Position numbers and translations under genes: made by a program. A stretch of 64,000 bases of DNA, taken from contig BROE01000023.1 in NCBI GenBank assembly GCA_036571765.1, positions 2,998,108 to 3,062,107 of the forward strand. Reading direction: 5' to 3'. The notes beneath the pieces are model-generated. The model saw nothing but the letters and a program-made list of their open reading frames with translations, did not search any database and was not told the origin of the DNA. Positions 10,601-22,600 of this stretch are shown piece by piece. Every line of letters begins with the position of its first letter. The first letter of the stretch is position 1. Source of the stretch: Plecoglossus altivelis. Taxonomy: Eukaryota > Chordata > Actinopteri > Osmeriformes > Plecoglossidae.

Positions 10601-13600
10601 CATACTCTAGGCAGTACAAGCCTATGGATACTTGCAATACTTTAGCGCTCTCTAAGACGCACACAGCCTGTGACATGGTAGGGTTTATATTTGGGGACTG
10701 AACATGATGCAACAGCTGGTAAAAAGTTTAAAAATAAAACCAAACCATTCAAGTAGGGTCATTGGAAGACATGGAAATCGGACAAGATCTACATTCTAGT
10801 CTAAAGGATTACGTGTGTCCAAGTACATTCCCATCTTCAAGATATAGGACCCTAGCAAACATATATTCACTATGTGCACTTACATAGAAAAATACATTAC
10901 AAATATTTATGCTGTATTGTCTAAATATCATGAGGATGTGATTCATGATTTCTCAGTGTTTCTCAGTGTATCATCTGCCATCTTATAGGCTATTTCCATC
11001 CGATTTCAACATACATAAAAACATAAATATATCAAAACAAATATTAAAATAACATCGACCGGCAGAGTTGTAAAACCTGCCCTTGAATGTACAGTTTCAC
11101 AACTGAATTTCCCTAGCAATCATACAAACTGTCTCCAAAACACCTTACAATGACTCAAAACTTAGGATAGCTGCTTAGATGCTGCTAATCTTTGTAATAT
11201 TTTGTCTTTTCTCTCTTCTCTATCTGACCTATTAGTGTTTCTGTTTATTCTCCTCTTATCACATATTTAAACTTTCTTTTCCTTGCTTTGACTTCTACCT
11301 AGCTTTTCTCTGCCACACATTCTGATGTTCTTTCACTGATACTCACCAATGTCACTTAATAAGTCAATGTGTATTATGTTGTATAAATTGTTTAAATTAT
11401 TAGTAATTTCAGAGTTGAAAAAGCCGGATATTTTGGCTATCAAGAGCAAGTGCACAGCAGATGGACAATATTTTATAGAACTTGGATTTTCAACTCCTAC
11501 CCTACTAGAGGTTTTTTATTATTTCATGAATTAAATATGTATACAATATAAAATTTTGCAAGATTTTGAAAAAATAAATAGTGCACATCTTGTTTTAAAA
11601 ACATCTCAATTCATGTTGTTTCAAGCAGAGAGGCACTCAGTGATACTGTGTCCAAATCATTCTTTCTGGACTGGTGCTCCTGGCCTCCACACTTGGGCGG
11701 AGCTTTTTTTAGCTGTGAATCTGGGTTTTGGAGCTGCTGCAACACTGCTCCCTGAGGCAGATTCAGGCCTTGCAGCTATGGGGAAACTAGGAACCACATA
11801 GGTGCTGGGCGGAGGTCCCTTATAGGGTGCCGAGGGAGGTACCTGGTAAGTGGGGCTGTTAGCAGATTGGTAGGGAGGGTTTGGGGGAGACTGGTAGGGA
11901 GGGCTATGTGTTGGTTGGTATGGAGGGCTATGGGCCGATTGGTATGGAGCTTGTGGGAGCTGTTGGTAGGGAGAGTTTGGACCTTGGGCTTGGAAAGCAG
12001 CCGGAGGACTTTGCTGATAATATGCCTGCTGGTATGGGTTGCCGACTGGTTGCTGATAGGGATTATTAGAAACTGGTGGGTAGGCGTTAGGAGGAGCTTG
12101 GTGAAATTGGCCACCTAGCATGGGAGGTTGAGGGGCCATGCCATAGGGCTGCTGAGGGGGCTGGGGCTGCTGGGTATACGGGGCATTCATTGGTCCAGCC
12201 GGCTGGACAGGGACAGCTTGCTCATATCTGATTGGCTGGTTTTGAACTGCAGGAGCAGGGGCAGGGGGAGGTTTGGCCACAGGGGGCTTGGCCTCCATTG
12301 CCGGACCGTAGGTAAATAGGGAGGAGTCAAGCTGATAGGGCTGATGCTTCATGACATCTATGACAGCAAGAGGTTTGGGGGCAGGCTTATCCTTCCCCTT
12401 TCCCTTCTTAGCTTTGGCTGAGGGGCTTGCTGGAGGTGGCTGCTTGATTGCGCCTGGTGGATACGAAGGGGACTGAATGGGGTTGTAGGACAGTGGAGGA
12501 GGTGCGCGGATATTGGGGGAATATTTCCATGAACTTGGTGTGGATGACGCTGGAGAAGCTGGTCTTGCCTTGTTTGCTTGCACCGTCTCACTGTCCACGA
12601 CAAACTTCTCCATACGAGACTGCCTCTTGGCGAACAACTCTGCTCCTTTTCCTTTGACAGCTGGCATCTCGAAAGACGAGCCTCCGCTTATGGGTGTTAA
12701 GACGCTGGCCATGGGGTTGATGGGCGAAGATGATCTTTCTGCTATGGTGTAAGAGATTGTTCGCTGTGGGGGAGGGGTGATTTGACGCGGAGCGCTCTGT
12801 GGCGAACTCCATGGTTTGGGCGATGGTTGAGCAATGCTGTGATTAACCATTGGCACCTGGGTATTTACTGGTGGTTGTTGGGGTTGCGGGGTCCAGCCGG
12901 GTGTCTGAGGTTGTGCCTGAGCAGGACCCCATGCATTCATAGGTGGCTGTTGAGGAGCCTGTTGCCAGTTAGGCTGTGGTGGGGACTGAGTTTGAGGTGG
13001 TTGAGACCAAGATGGCGGAGGATGCGCTTGATTCTGGTTGGGGGCCCAGGCACTGACTGTGGCTTGTGGTTGCTCTGGTGGTTGCTGAACCCAGGGTGGC
13101 TGTGGCTGGGCCTGGGTTGGTGCTGGAGCCCATGCATTCATTGTGGGATGCTGAGTTGGAGGTTGGATTTGGGCTGGTTGAACCCAAGGAGGCTGTGGTT
13201 GGGCCTGGTTCTGGGGCCACGCATTAATTTGAGGCTGAGGAGATGACACCCAAGGTGGCTGGGGTTGGGGCTGGGCCTGGGCCTGGTTCCAGGCCTGTTG
13301 TGGAGCCGGGTTTTGTGGTGGCTGAACCCATGGGGGTTGTGGCTGGGGCTCTGTTTGAGGTTGCTGAACCCAAGGCGGTTGAGGCTGTTGTTGGACTTGT
13401 TCTTGTGGCTGGGCCCAAGGTGGCTGTATTTGTGGCTGTGCTTGTTCTTGTGGCTGAGCCCAAGGTGGTTGGGGCTGTTGTTGGATTTGTTCTTGCGGTT
13501 GGGCCCAAGGTGGTTGTATTTGAGGCTGTGCTTGTTCTTGTGGCTGGGCCCATGGAGGCTGTGGTTGGGGCTGTGCTTGTTCTTGTGGCTGGGCCCATGG

Positions 13601-16600
13601 AGGCTGTGGTTGGGGCTGTGCTTGTTCTTGAGGCTGGACCCATGGGGGCTGGGGTTGGGGCTGTGTTTGTTCTTGTGGCTGGGCCCATGGGGGCTGTGGT
13701 TGGGTCTGTGTTTGTTCTTGTGGCTGGGCCCATGGGGCCTGGGGTTGGGTCTGTGCCTGTTCTTGTGGCTGGGCCCATGGTTGTTGTGGTGGGGGCTTTG
13801 GTTGCTCTTGAGATTGGGCCCAAGATTGCTGAACTTGTTGCTGGACTAGAGGTGTTGGAGCTGGAGGTACTGGGGCTGGTGTCCAAGCATTCATGGTTGA
13901 CTGAGGCTGGGATTGTGGCTGCAGAGGTTGAGGTGTCACCCATGGGAGCTGTGATGGGGCTTGACTTGGAGCTGAGACCTGAGGCTTCACTTCAGCAGGC
14001 TTCCATGAAGTCTCAGTTGGCTGATTCTGTGCAAGCTGTGTTTGGGCCGGAGCCCAGGAACTCCCTTGAGGCTCAGGCTGGGAAAGATGCTGAGCCTGTA
14101 AAGAGGGACCGTTTCCTTCCCATGTTGATACCTGCTGGGGCTGCTGCTGGTCCTGAGGCTCAGGGGGACTTTCTGTGTTTTCTTCCTGCGAAGGGACATC
14201 AGGAGGAGCCTCTTGTGGGGCAGGAGAGGAGGAAGACTCTGCGACAGGTGCTAGAACTGGTTCGAGTTCCAATGCAGGAGTAGGATCTGCAGTGAGGCTT
14301 ACAACCGGTGCGGCAGCAGTATTTTCAGCATTCTGAGGAAAGTTGGCTCCTTCAAGCTGTGGAGACCAAGGTGGTGAAATTGGGTTAATAACTGGCTTAG
14401 GAGCCACTGGCGGAGGGGTCTTGTGTTTGACTCGTGGGGACTGGAGGAAGTTGCATGCCTCAGCACCCAAACTAAGGTAGTCCTCTTCAGGGCCTGACTC
14501 GAAACCCAACTTCTTATCACTCCTGTTTAGGAGGTTCAAGAGCTCAGGGTTGGGGGACATCTTGGGTGTGTCTTTGAACGAGAACATGGGCTTGACTGTG
14601 TTCCTCCGCCTTGGTTCCTGCAGGATCCCCGTCTTAATGGCTGGCACGGAAATGCGCTCGTCACGCGAAGCAATCTGCTCTCCCTGGCCCTCTTGGTTTG
14701 TCATTGTGGGGGAATACTGAGCAGGTGCTAGATTTTGGGCCGAGAAGGGTTTGGCAGTGCGATTGCTGAGGGAGTTCAGCGCATCGTTGGCCTGCTGGTG
14801 TCCCACACCGTTCATGGTGGCCGAGTACTGCTGCATTTGGTGGTGCTGCTGTTGCTGCTGATGGCACTCGAGCTGCTGTTGGTACATGTGTGTCTGCTGA
14901 TATTGTTGCTGCTGCTGTTCGTACTGCTGCTTCTGCTGTTCGTACTGCAGTTGCTGCTGTTCGTACTGCTGCTGCTGTTCATACTGCTGTTGCTGCTGTT
15001 CGTACTGTTGCTGCTGCTGCTGGTATTGTTGCTGGTACTGTTGCTGCTGCTGGTATTGTTGCTGCTGCTCGTAGTACTGCTGGTACTGCTGCTGACTTTG
15101 TTGGTGCATGTTCACATCCATGTAGGCCTGGCTTTCCGTGTTGGACTGCATGTAGGAGCGTTCCTCCATCTGCTGGTAGGAGGCCTGCTTGTCCACCTGG
15201 GCCCCCTCCACAGGGATGCCTTGGCGCCTTAGCTCCTCGTGCTCGGCGGTTATTTCGTCCATCCTCACGCGGCGCTGGGCAAACATCACGGCACCCTTAC
15301 CCTTCGTCTCGGGCAGACGCTCCATCTCTTCCGGGTCGTTGAGCTTGCGCTCGATATCGAGCAGTCCCTTGTCCCAGTCAAAGGTCAGCACCTTCCCGCC
15401 ACTCTGGGCATCAGTGAAGAAGTCCTCGTCTAGTTCGGACTCGCTGGTGGCCACAAGAGTAAACTCGACAGTGTGAGTGTCTTCGTCGTCGTCGTCTTCG
15501 TACTCAGGCTCGCTCTCACCGGTGCCGTAACTGACCAGCGTGTATTTCTTGGCCCTCTGCCGATGCTTTTTGAACATCAACACCCCCTTGTTGTTGGGGT
15601 TGGGCGCGGCTGCATTCAGAAGAAGAGCAATGCGCTTACATTTAGACTTGGCTTCCTTGACCTGCTTGTCAGACAGGCTCTCACTGCGCCTGAGCCCTGT
15701 AGAGAGGACAAACACAGAGATAAATGACTAAGGAACTAGAGGAGGGATATTTCAAATAGCTGCTTCATGGGGCATACATCTCACTACATTTGAAGTGATG
15801 AGTATTAATAGCCAGAGGAGAACTGAGACCCTCACAAATCATCACATTTGGATGAACATGCATTGGAAAAATAACATGAATTCTTGAAATTTCTGAAACA
15901 AAATACGTGTCTATTCATATTGATATTTTCAGCTTGAATGATTTCGATATGTTACTTTGCTATGCATGTATAACCTTGGGATTATTATGCCACAGTATCG
16001 TCACAGTTATAGCTACAATAGCATTTAATTACTGCAGCCAAGTCACTGTATTAATACATTGTCTAATCTACAAAAAATAATTAGAATAAATTGGCATGTC
16101 TTACAGCACTGTAGGACTGATAAATAGATATTTGAAGGATGTAAAATACACCAAATTAGTACAACATAACATCAATGTTATTTTGCAATTGACTAAAAAT
16201 AACGTAATGTAAAATACTATTTGGAACGCTGACTAGAGAATTCCTATTTAACAAACACTCAAGAACTATTGTTCATTCATTTCCCCATGCTTCACTTTTA
16301 GTCAGGATCCTTTTAATTCACTGACAAACCTATAACAGATTTATTTATTCAATTAAATTGATGCTGCGACAACAACCCACGAGACAATTACCTAATTCCT
16401 TGACCCATGTCTAATATCCCTGACATTTGTTCACTTATAGTACATGAAATTACCACAGCTGTGGAAGCCTGTTCACACAGCGCCCCCAACAGTAAAGCAA
16501 ATCGCTAATAGTTTAAAAATAGCCTCGCAGGCAGCACTCAAACCAGAACTCAAAGCACCTCAACCAGTCCTTATCTGAATGTCCACAAGCTGTCCACTTA

Positions 16601-19600
16601 AAACTCATTTGTCCAATCAGATATGTCACATTTCCCAACGCCTTAACAACAGCTAACAACCGCTACCGCATAACACTCTCTCCAGTGGCCTGGCCCGGCC
16701 CTCACAACACAACAAAGTCTCATTAAAAGAGAACCATCCTTGCGTTTTTGTATTGCTGTATTACTAACCTCAAGGTGGCGGAGACAGGAGGAGTGAGCTG
16801 GGGGCTGGCTTTTTTAGCGTGGTTAAGATGCGCAGTTATAAAGGATCAGGTAACAGGCCAGGCTAGCACATGCTGTTGTCTGTCAAAGGGCCACTTCTGC
16901 AGGCATCATCAACGTAGCTTTATTTATGTCTCATGCAGCTCAGGGCAATGCCCCTACCAACTCTGGGTCTATTCTAATCACTGCTCTACATTCAGACACA
17001 TCAAACAGCCTGGGCGAATTATTGAGGATGAATGACCGTTTGTATTGAGACCTGAATAAACACTAATGATTCTATCTGTACTTGCACACAGCAAGATTGT
17101 CTCTACTATGATTCATCTACAACTGGACGTGTCTTCTTCATTCCAAACTCACTAATGAAGCTCCTCCCACAGTGCAACAGCTTTTACTATTTTAAGGTTG
17201 CATTTTAGTGCACACTCCCTATGGTTAAGGAGTCACTTGGCTGAGGAATGCCCACACACCGCTATTTGCTATTTCGTTTTTCGATAAACATATAAGACAG
17301 AATTCCAGCGGTGACGCATTTAAAGAACAAACGTATAGGTACTCACGCGCGTGTCTGGCCCGATGCTTGTTGGGTTTGCTGAGCTCCGAATCTGAGTCCC
17401 ACTCCTCTGCCGGTGCTCCCCCCTCTGATGGGATTCCGAAGGAGACGCAGAAGGAGGCGGGCGCTTCCTCGCTGTGCCCTCCTCCTTCCTCCCCTTCCCC
17501 CCCAGATCCCACACTTCCCCCGGGGCCCAGGTCACCCACTCCCCCCTGCTTTGCCTGGCAGCCCCTACCGGACGCTGGGTGCTGCAGGGTGACCTCCACC
17601 TGGCCCAGCTGGGAGGGGTGGCTGAGTACCACCCCATGCTGACCAAGAGGCTCCCTGGCTGGGCAGGGAATGTAGAGAGAGTGGGTTGCAGTGTGGAGGG
17701 TCTCAGACTCTCTGGTCTGAATGGCCCCTTCGATGCCTCGAGCGCTCCCCAGCGAGGAACAGACCGGGTCCTCCAGGCTTTGCTCAGAAAGGGACAACTG
17801 GAGCTCCACCATGTCCCCTGAAAAGAAGCCTTTCAAGGAGGCTGGTTGTTCCTTGATCTCCAGGCTCTCAACCCTGCTTCTCTCCCCCAAGGAAGGCAGG
17901 CATAGCTGGGTGCGAACCAGTGGGGTCCCCTCTGTAAGCTCTGTGCCACTCTCTGCCCCTCCATGGTAGGCCTCATCCTGGGTCTCAGTTACGTAGAGCT
18001 CCCTGGAGGTTTGGACCCCTCCAGGTGACAGGATGTGGAAGGTGGTGCTTTCTGACGTGTCCCTGGAGGGGATCGTCTCTCTAAAATAGGTTTCCTCTGA
18101 ATGTAACTCTTGGTTGGTGGGGGAGCAGCATCTGCGTTGAAGTGAGAGACAATAGATGAACGACGGTTGCAAAATGTTTCATGATTTGATCCCATTTTCA
18201 TCATTAAATATATTCCTTACATGTATTCACATATTGTTTGCTTCTTTAAAAACTGGGTTAAAGTTAAAACTTCAGAGATAGAAGTAAGAAGTATTTCAAC
18301 TAAACCCAGCACAACCTTTAGTTGTGGTCTGTCCAATTAAGCAAATGAATCCTCTGTATCTTCCTCATCTAATTACACAACGCAAATGATTCCAGAGAAG
18401 CACTGAAGCAAAAAGCAATCTCATTTCAACGGGGGCCCACTTAATTACCTCACTGGATGTCATAGAGAAATGAAAACGCAGTATGTCGTCTTCATTGAGT
18501 GATATTATTGACAGAGACTTAATTAGACCTTAATGGACTGTCCTTTCTCCCAAGGGAAGATGGGAGCTTCTAGTTAATAAGAGCAACATGGCAGAAGCTC
18601 TGCTGTGACAGCCTGCTGTTCCATTGCATGGCTCTATTTAATTCCTATTGCCTATCAGTTCCAGCAAAACCATAAACCAATTGACTTACTATCTAACTGA
18701 AACCAACTTTCCATCAAACCAAAAATAACAAAAGGAGCTATAGGATTGTGCACATTGACTGTAAGGCGATCCTCCTTCCAAAAAAGCAGTGTGCCCCGAT
18801 GCCCTAAATATGGCCCCTGGCACTGGCATCAATAGGTTATCCGCATCCGTATCTACCGAGATGCCTTTTTTTCCTATGGGCAGTGATCTTTGATGCTGGC
18901 TGAGTAACGGCTGAACAGCTGCATGCTGGTCAGACACACAAATCTACACCAGATGGTTAGTCATGAGCCCAGCCCTCTCAAAGGTCAGTATGATTGCCAA
19001 TGAAGCCACTCGGCTTCATTTGAGAAAAACTCTGCCGTGCTAAAGTGCAGACCACGGACAGAGGTGTGTCTACATGCAAATGTAGCCCTGGGGATTGTAC
19101 ACAGACCCTAGTGGACAGAGGACGGGCGAAGTGTAGTAGGTCAGATGAGAGCTTTTTGTCAAATGGTGATTTGACAAATGGTGAGCGAATGGTGATTAAA
19201 AAAAATAATCGAAATGAAAATGAAAACAAAATGTGCATTACAGACAAATTGTTCCTATTTCCAGCAGCCTGACAAGCTACGATGTTGCATCAGAGCCGGT
19301 GGTTTGATTGTACCTTTTGACCAAGAGCTGCAGACAGTCAGTGGAGGCGTTGAGAAGAGCAGTGGCTTCTGGGAGAGTGAGGTCAGCGCAGGGCTCTCCA
19401 TTTAGCGACACTATCTCATCCCCTTCGCGCACGCCAGCTAGGCATGCCCGCCCCCCCTCTTCTACCTAGAGACAAACAGCACAGGAGAGAGAAGACAACC
19501 ATCCATTTGCATTACTCTGACTTAGAAGTTAGTGACGAGTATTATTTATACAACTTTTAGTGGTTTGAAACCTGATACTAAATCTAATGTTTCTGAAGAA

Positions 19601-22600
19601 GTGGGTCAATGTGTTGCTGGTCATTAGCATGCTGTTGGTTTCTAAGCCAGGCCCTGAGCTTCAGTTCAAATCTGCACAGTATGTCTCGGATCAGATTATT
19701 AATCAAGATGGCATAACTCGGCCAACCTTCCCCTGCTTACTGGGCACGTTAGCAGTGAACTGACTGTGTTGACCTCAGAGCCCAAACGAGGAAGTGTTCT
19801 TTCCATTCATTTTTGAAAGATGAATCTGACATTTTCCCACAAAGCAAGATTTACGCTGTCTCTGAGGATTCACAGCAGTGTCCTCTGTGATATTCACAGA
19901 GGAGGTCAGTGCAGGCAGGTGGTATAAAAAGCTCAGAGCACAATGTCACATCTACAGCGTTCTGTCTGACACAGCAATGGGCTTTTCAACGTAAGTCAAA
20001 CACAGTGCACATGTACTGTGCTGCCAAGTACTTTGGTTGAGTGTTCTTTTTAGCTTACTGACTCAATTTCAAACATCGGAACAATCCCAAGTTTATCATG
20101 TGATATAATTAAAAGCACCTCAAGTATAACTTTTATGTATTTTTCTCCAGATTGTTGGCCTGCTGGGATAGGTATCAAAGTCCAGGAGTCATCGCGGATG
20201 TTTGCTGGCAGGAAATAACATAATAGGTCAGCTCTGAAAGTTGGCCAGCTGCTAAAACAAGTCAGCGTAATGCGCTGAGGCACTTGATCCAAGCAAGACA
20301 AACACAAGACCAACACGTTCAAGAGGGGATTGATATCTTCCAAAACCAATACTGTAGCCAAAGTGTGATCCAGTTGTTATGAATGACAAAACTGATCAAC
20401 AGAAATAAAATACAATAATGAAAGAAGAAAAAAAACATGACACCAAGATCGTAAAATATTTCTATTTTTCATAACAGACTCCGTCCCTTTTGGTTCTGGT
20501 TAGATAGTCGGCTACAGTTTGTTCAGCTCTACTTGGGTGGTCTCTGTGACCCAAGTGCATGTGACAGCAACGGGAGTGTGTGTCTACTTGTTTGTGCGGG
20601 TCAATGTGTGTGTATACAGACATACCTGAGACTCTTTGTAAATGTGTGTGTCTGCGTACAAATACAATCATTTCTATAAAAGCCTGTGTGCCGGTAGTTC
20701 GCCAATCCTTTCTAGTCTCCAATCTCCCTCTATTTCAGTCTAACGAAGTTCTTGCAAAGTACTAGGCACTAAATAGTTTGCACATGGTATGTGTACTGAA
20801 ATCCTTGCATGGAATCCCTGACAGTTCCCTCACAAGGAACATGTCTCCCCGCAGGCCATATTTGTAAAGGGGCCCTAGATACTAACTCCTGGGAGGTAGA
20901 TTAAGATTATGACCCCCTTATCAAAAATAAAACTGCCACGCCAGCTTATTGCATTGGCAGTGTGTACACTGTGGCTGCCCAGGGTGACTCCAGGGAGAGC
21001 GAGCCCCAAACATAACGTTCAGACCAGTTTCCATTCAAGGAAAAAACACGCAAGCAAAAATATACATAGAAATCACCGATCCCACGAGTACTCTTGATGC
21101 TGTTTAGGCACAACAGAACACAGCTGTTTGGGACAAACTGTAAATAACACTTTCCCAAACCTCCTCTCAAAACAGATTCTTTTCTCACAACTGGTTGAAA
21201 CTGATTGAAAATGCAATGCCACCAGTTGCAAATGTTTGATTAGATGAATATGATATTTGAATATTTTTTTCTCTACATAGAAACAATAGAGAAAGCAGAA
21301 ACACGTCCAGATGTTGCTTGTTTAGCAAGCTATAGTCTCTCTACAAACTAGGATCACAGGGTCAAATCCTGATTTGGAGATAGTCTCTGAATGACTCAAC
21401 TGCGAACCTTTGAATTTAAATAACAATCAGTCATGTAAAAAGCATATTGCATGTGAGTAATATAACACATATTGCATATTGTATATGGGAAGAGAACAAA
21501 TCCCAAAATCGGTGCGTTTAATTTCATGACATTGTCAACACAACAGAATCAATGCACTCAATCACAGCCAATCAATATTCCTTTTAGTCCTAGTACTTCT
21601 TTTCTTTGTCCACTAGGTGTCAGTGTTGAGTCAGTGTATTGGACCTAATAAGCGAGGTCTATGGTGGGAACGCTGCAAGGTTTATACCACACGACTATGT
21701 TGCAAAGGAGGCCAAAGTAATTTTCTTATTATATGTTATGGGTTTCAGCCTTGATCACAAACAGCCATCTGATACCATTACTTTGTAATTTTTTACAGTA
21801 AATATTATGCACACAAGTCACTGCTTGTGTGAATAGCTCCATAGCAGGTTCTGTGTTTAGGAACAAGACTTAGAAGTGAGTAGAAGTTCTTCGAGGCATT
21901 ATCTCAAGCATTCAAACAAGTTCTCTTCGATCTGTAGACAAACACATATTTTATAGGTTCACTTTATAAGCTAATGATAACCCTCTGATAAGTGCATCTC
22001 TGGCCAAGGGGTTGTTAGGACACGTCTCATACCAAACAGGCCATTTACAGTAGTGAGACTGGGGCTGTTTCTAGACCTGAGACTGGGACTAGGGCTGTCT
22101 CTAGGTCTGAGACTGGGAACGGGGCTGTCTCTAGACCTGAGTCTGGGAATGGGGCTGTCTCTAGACCTGAGACTGGGAACGGGGCTGTGTCTCAACCTGA
22201 AACTGGGAATGGGGCTGTGTCTCGACCTGAAACTGGGCTGTATGTAGATCTGAGACTGGGAATGGGGCTGTGTTTGAACTGAAACTGGGCTGTATCTAGA
22301 CCTTAGGCTGGGACTGAGGATGTGTCTCGAATTGAGACCAGGGCTGTGTCTAGACCTGAGACTAGGACTGGGGCTGTGTCTAAACCTGAGGCTAGGACTG
22401 GGGTTGTGTCTAGACCTGAGACTAGGACTGGGGCTGTGTTTAGACCTGAGACTAGGACTGGGGCTGTGTCTAAACCTGAGACTAGGACTGGGGCTGTGTC
22501 TAGACCTGAGACTAGGACTGGGGCTGTGTCTAAACCTGAGGCTAGGGCTGGGGTTGTGTCTAGACCTGAGACTAGGACTGGGGCTGTGTTTGGGCCTGGG

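Noticed and set aside
13243..14283. 346-codon open frame on the plus strand
   Set aside because: It lies opposite synpo2 exon 4. The 45-bp period and biased Pro/Gln codons keep other frames open; its Gly/Val/Ala repeat protein resembles no family.
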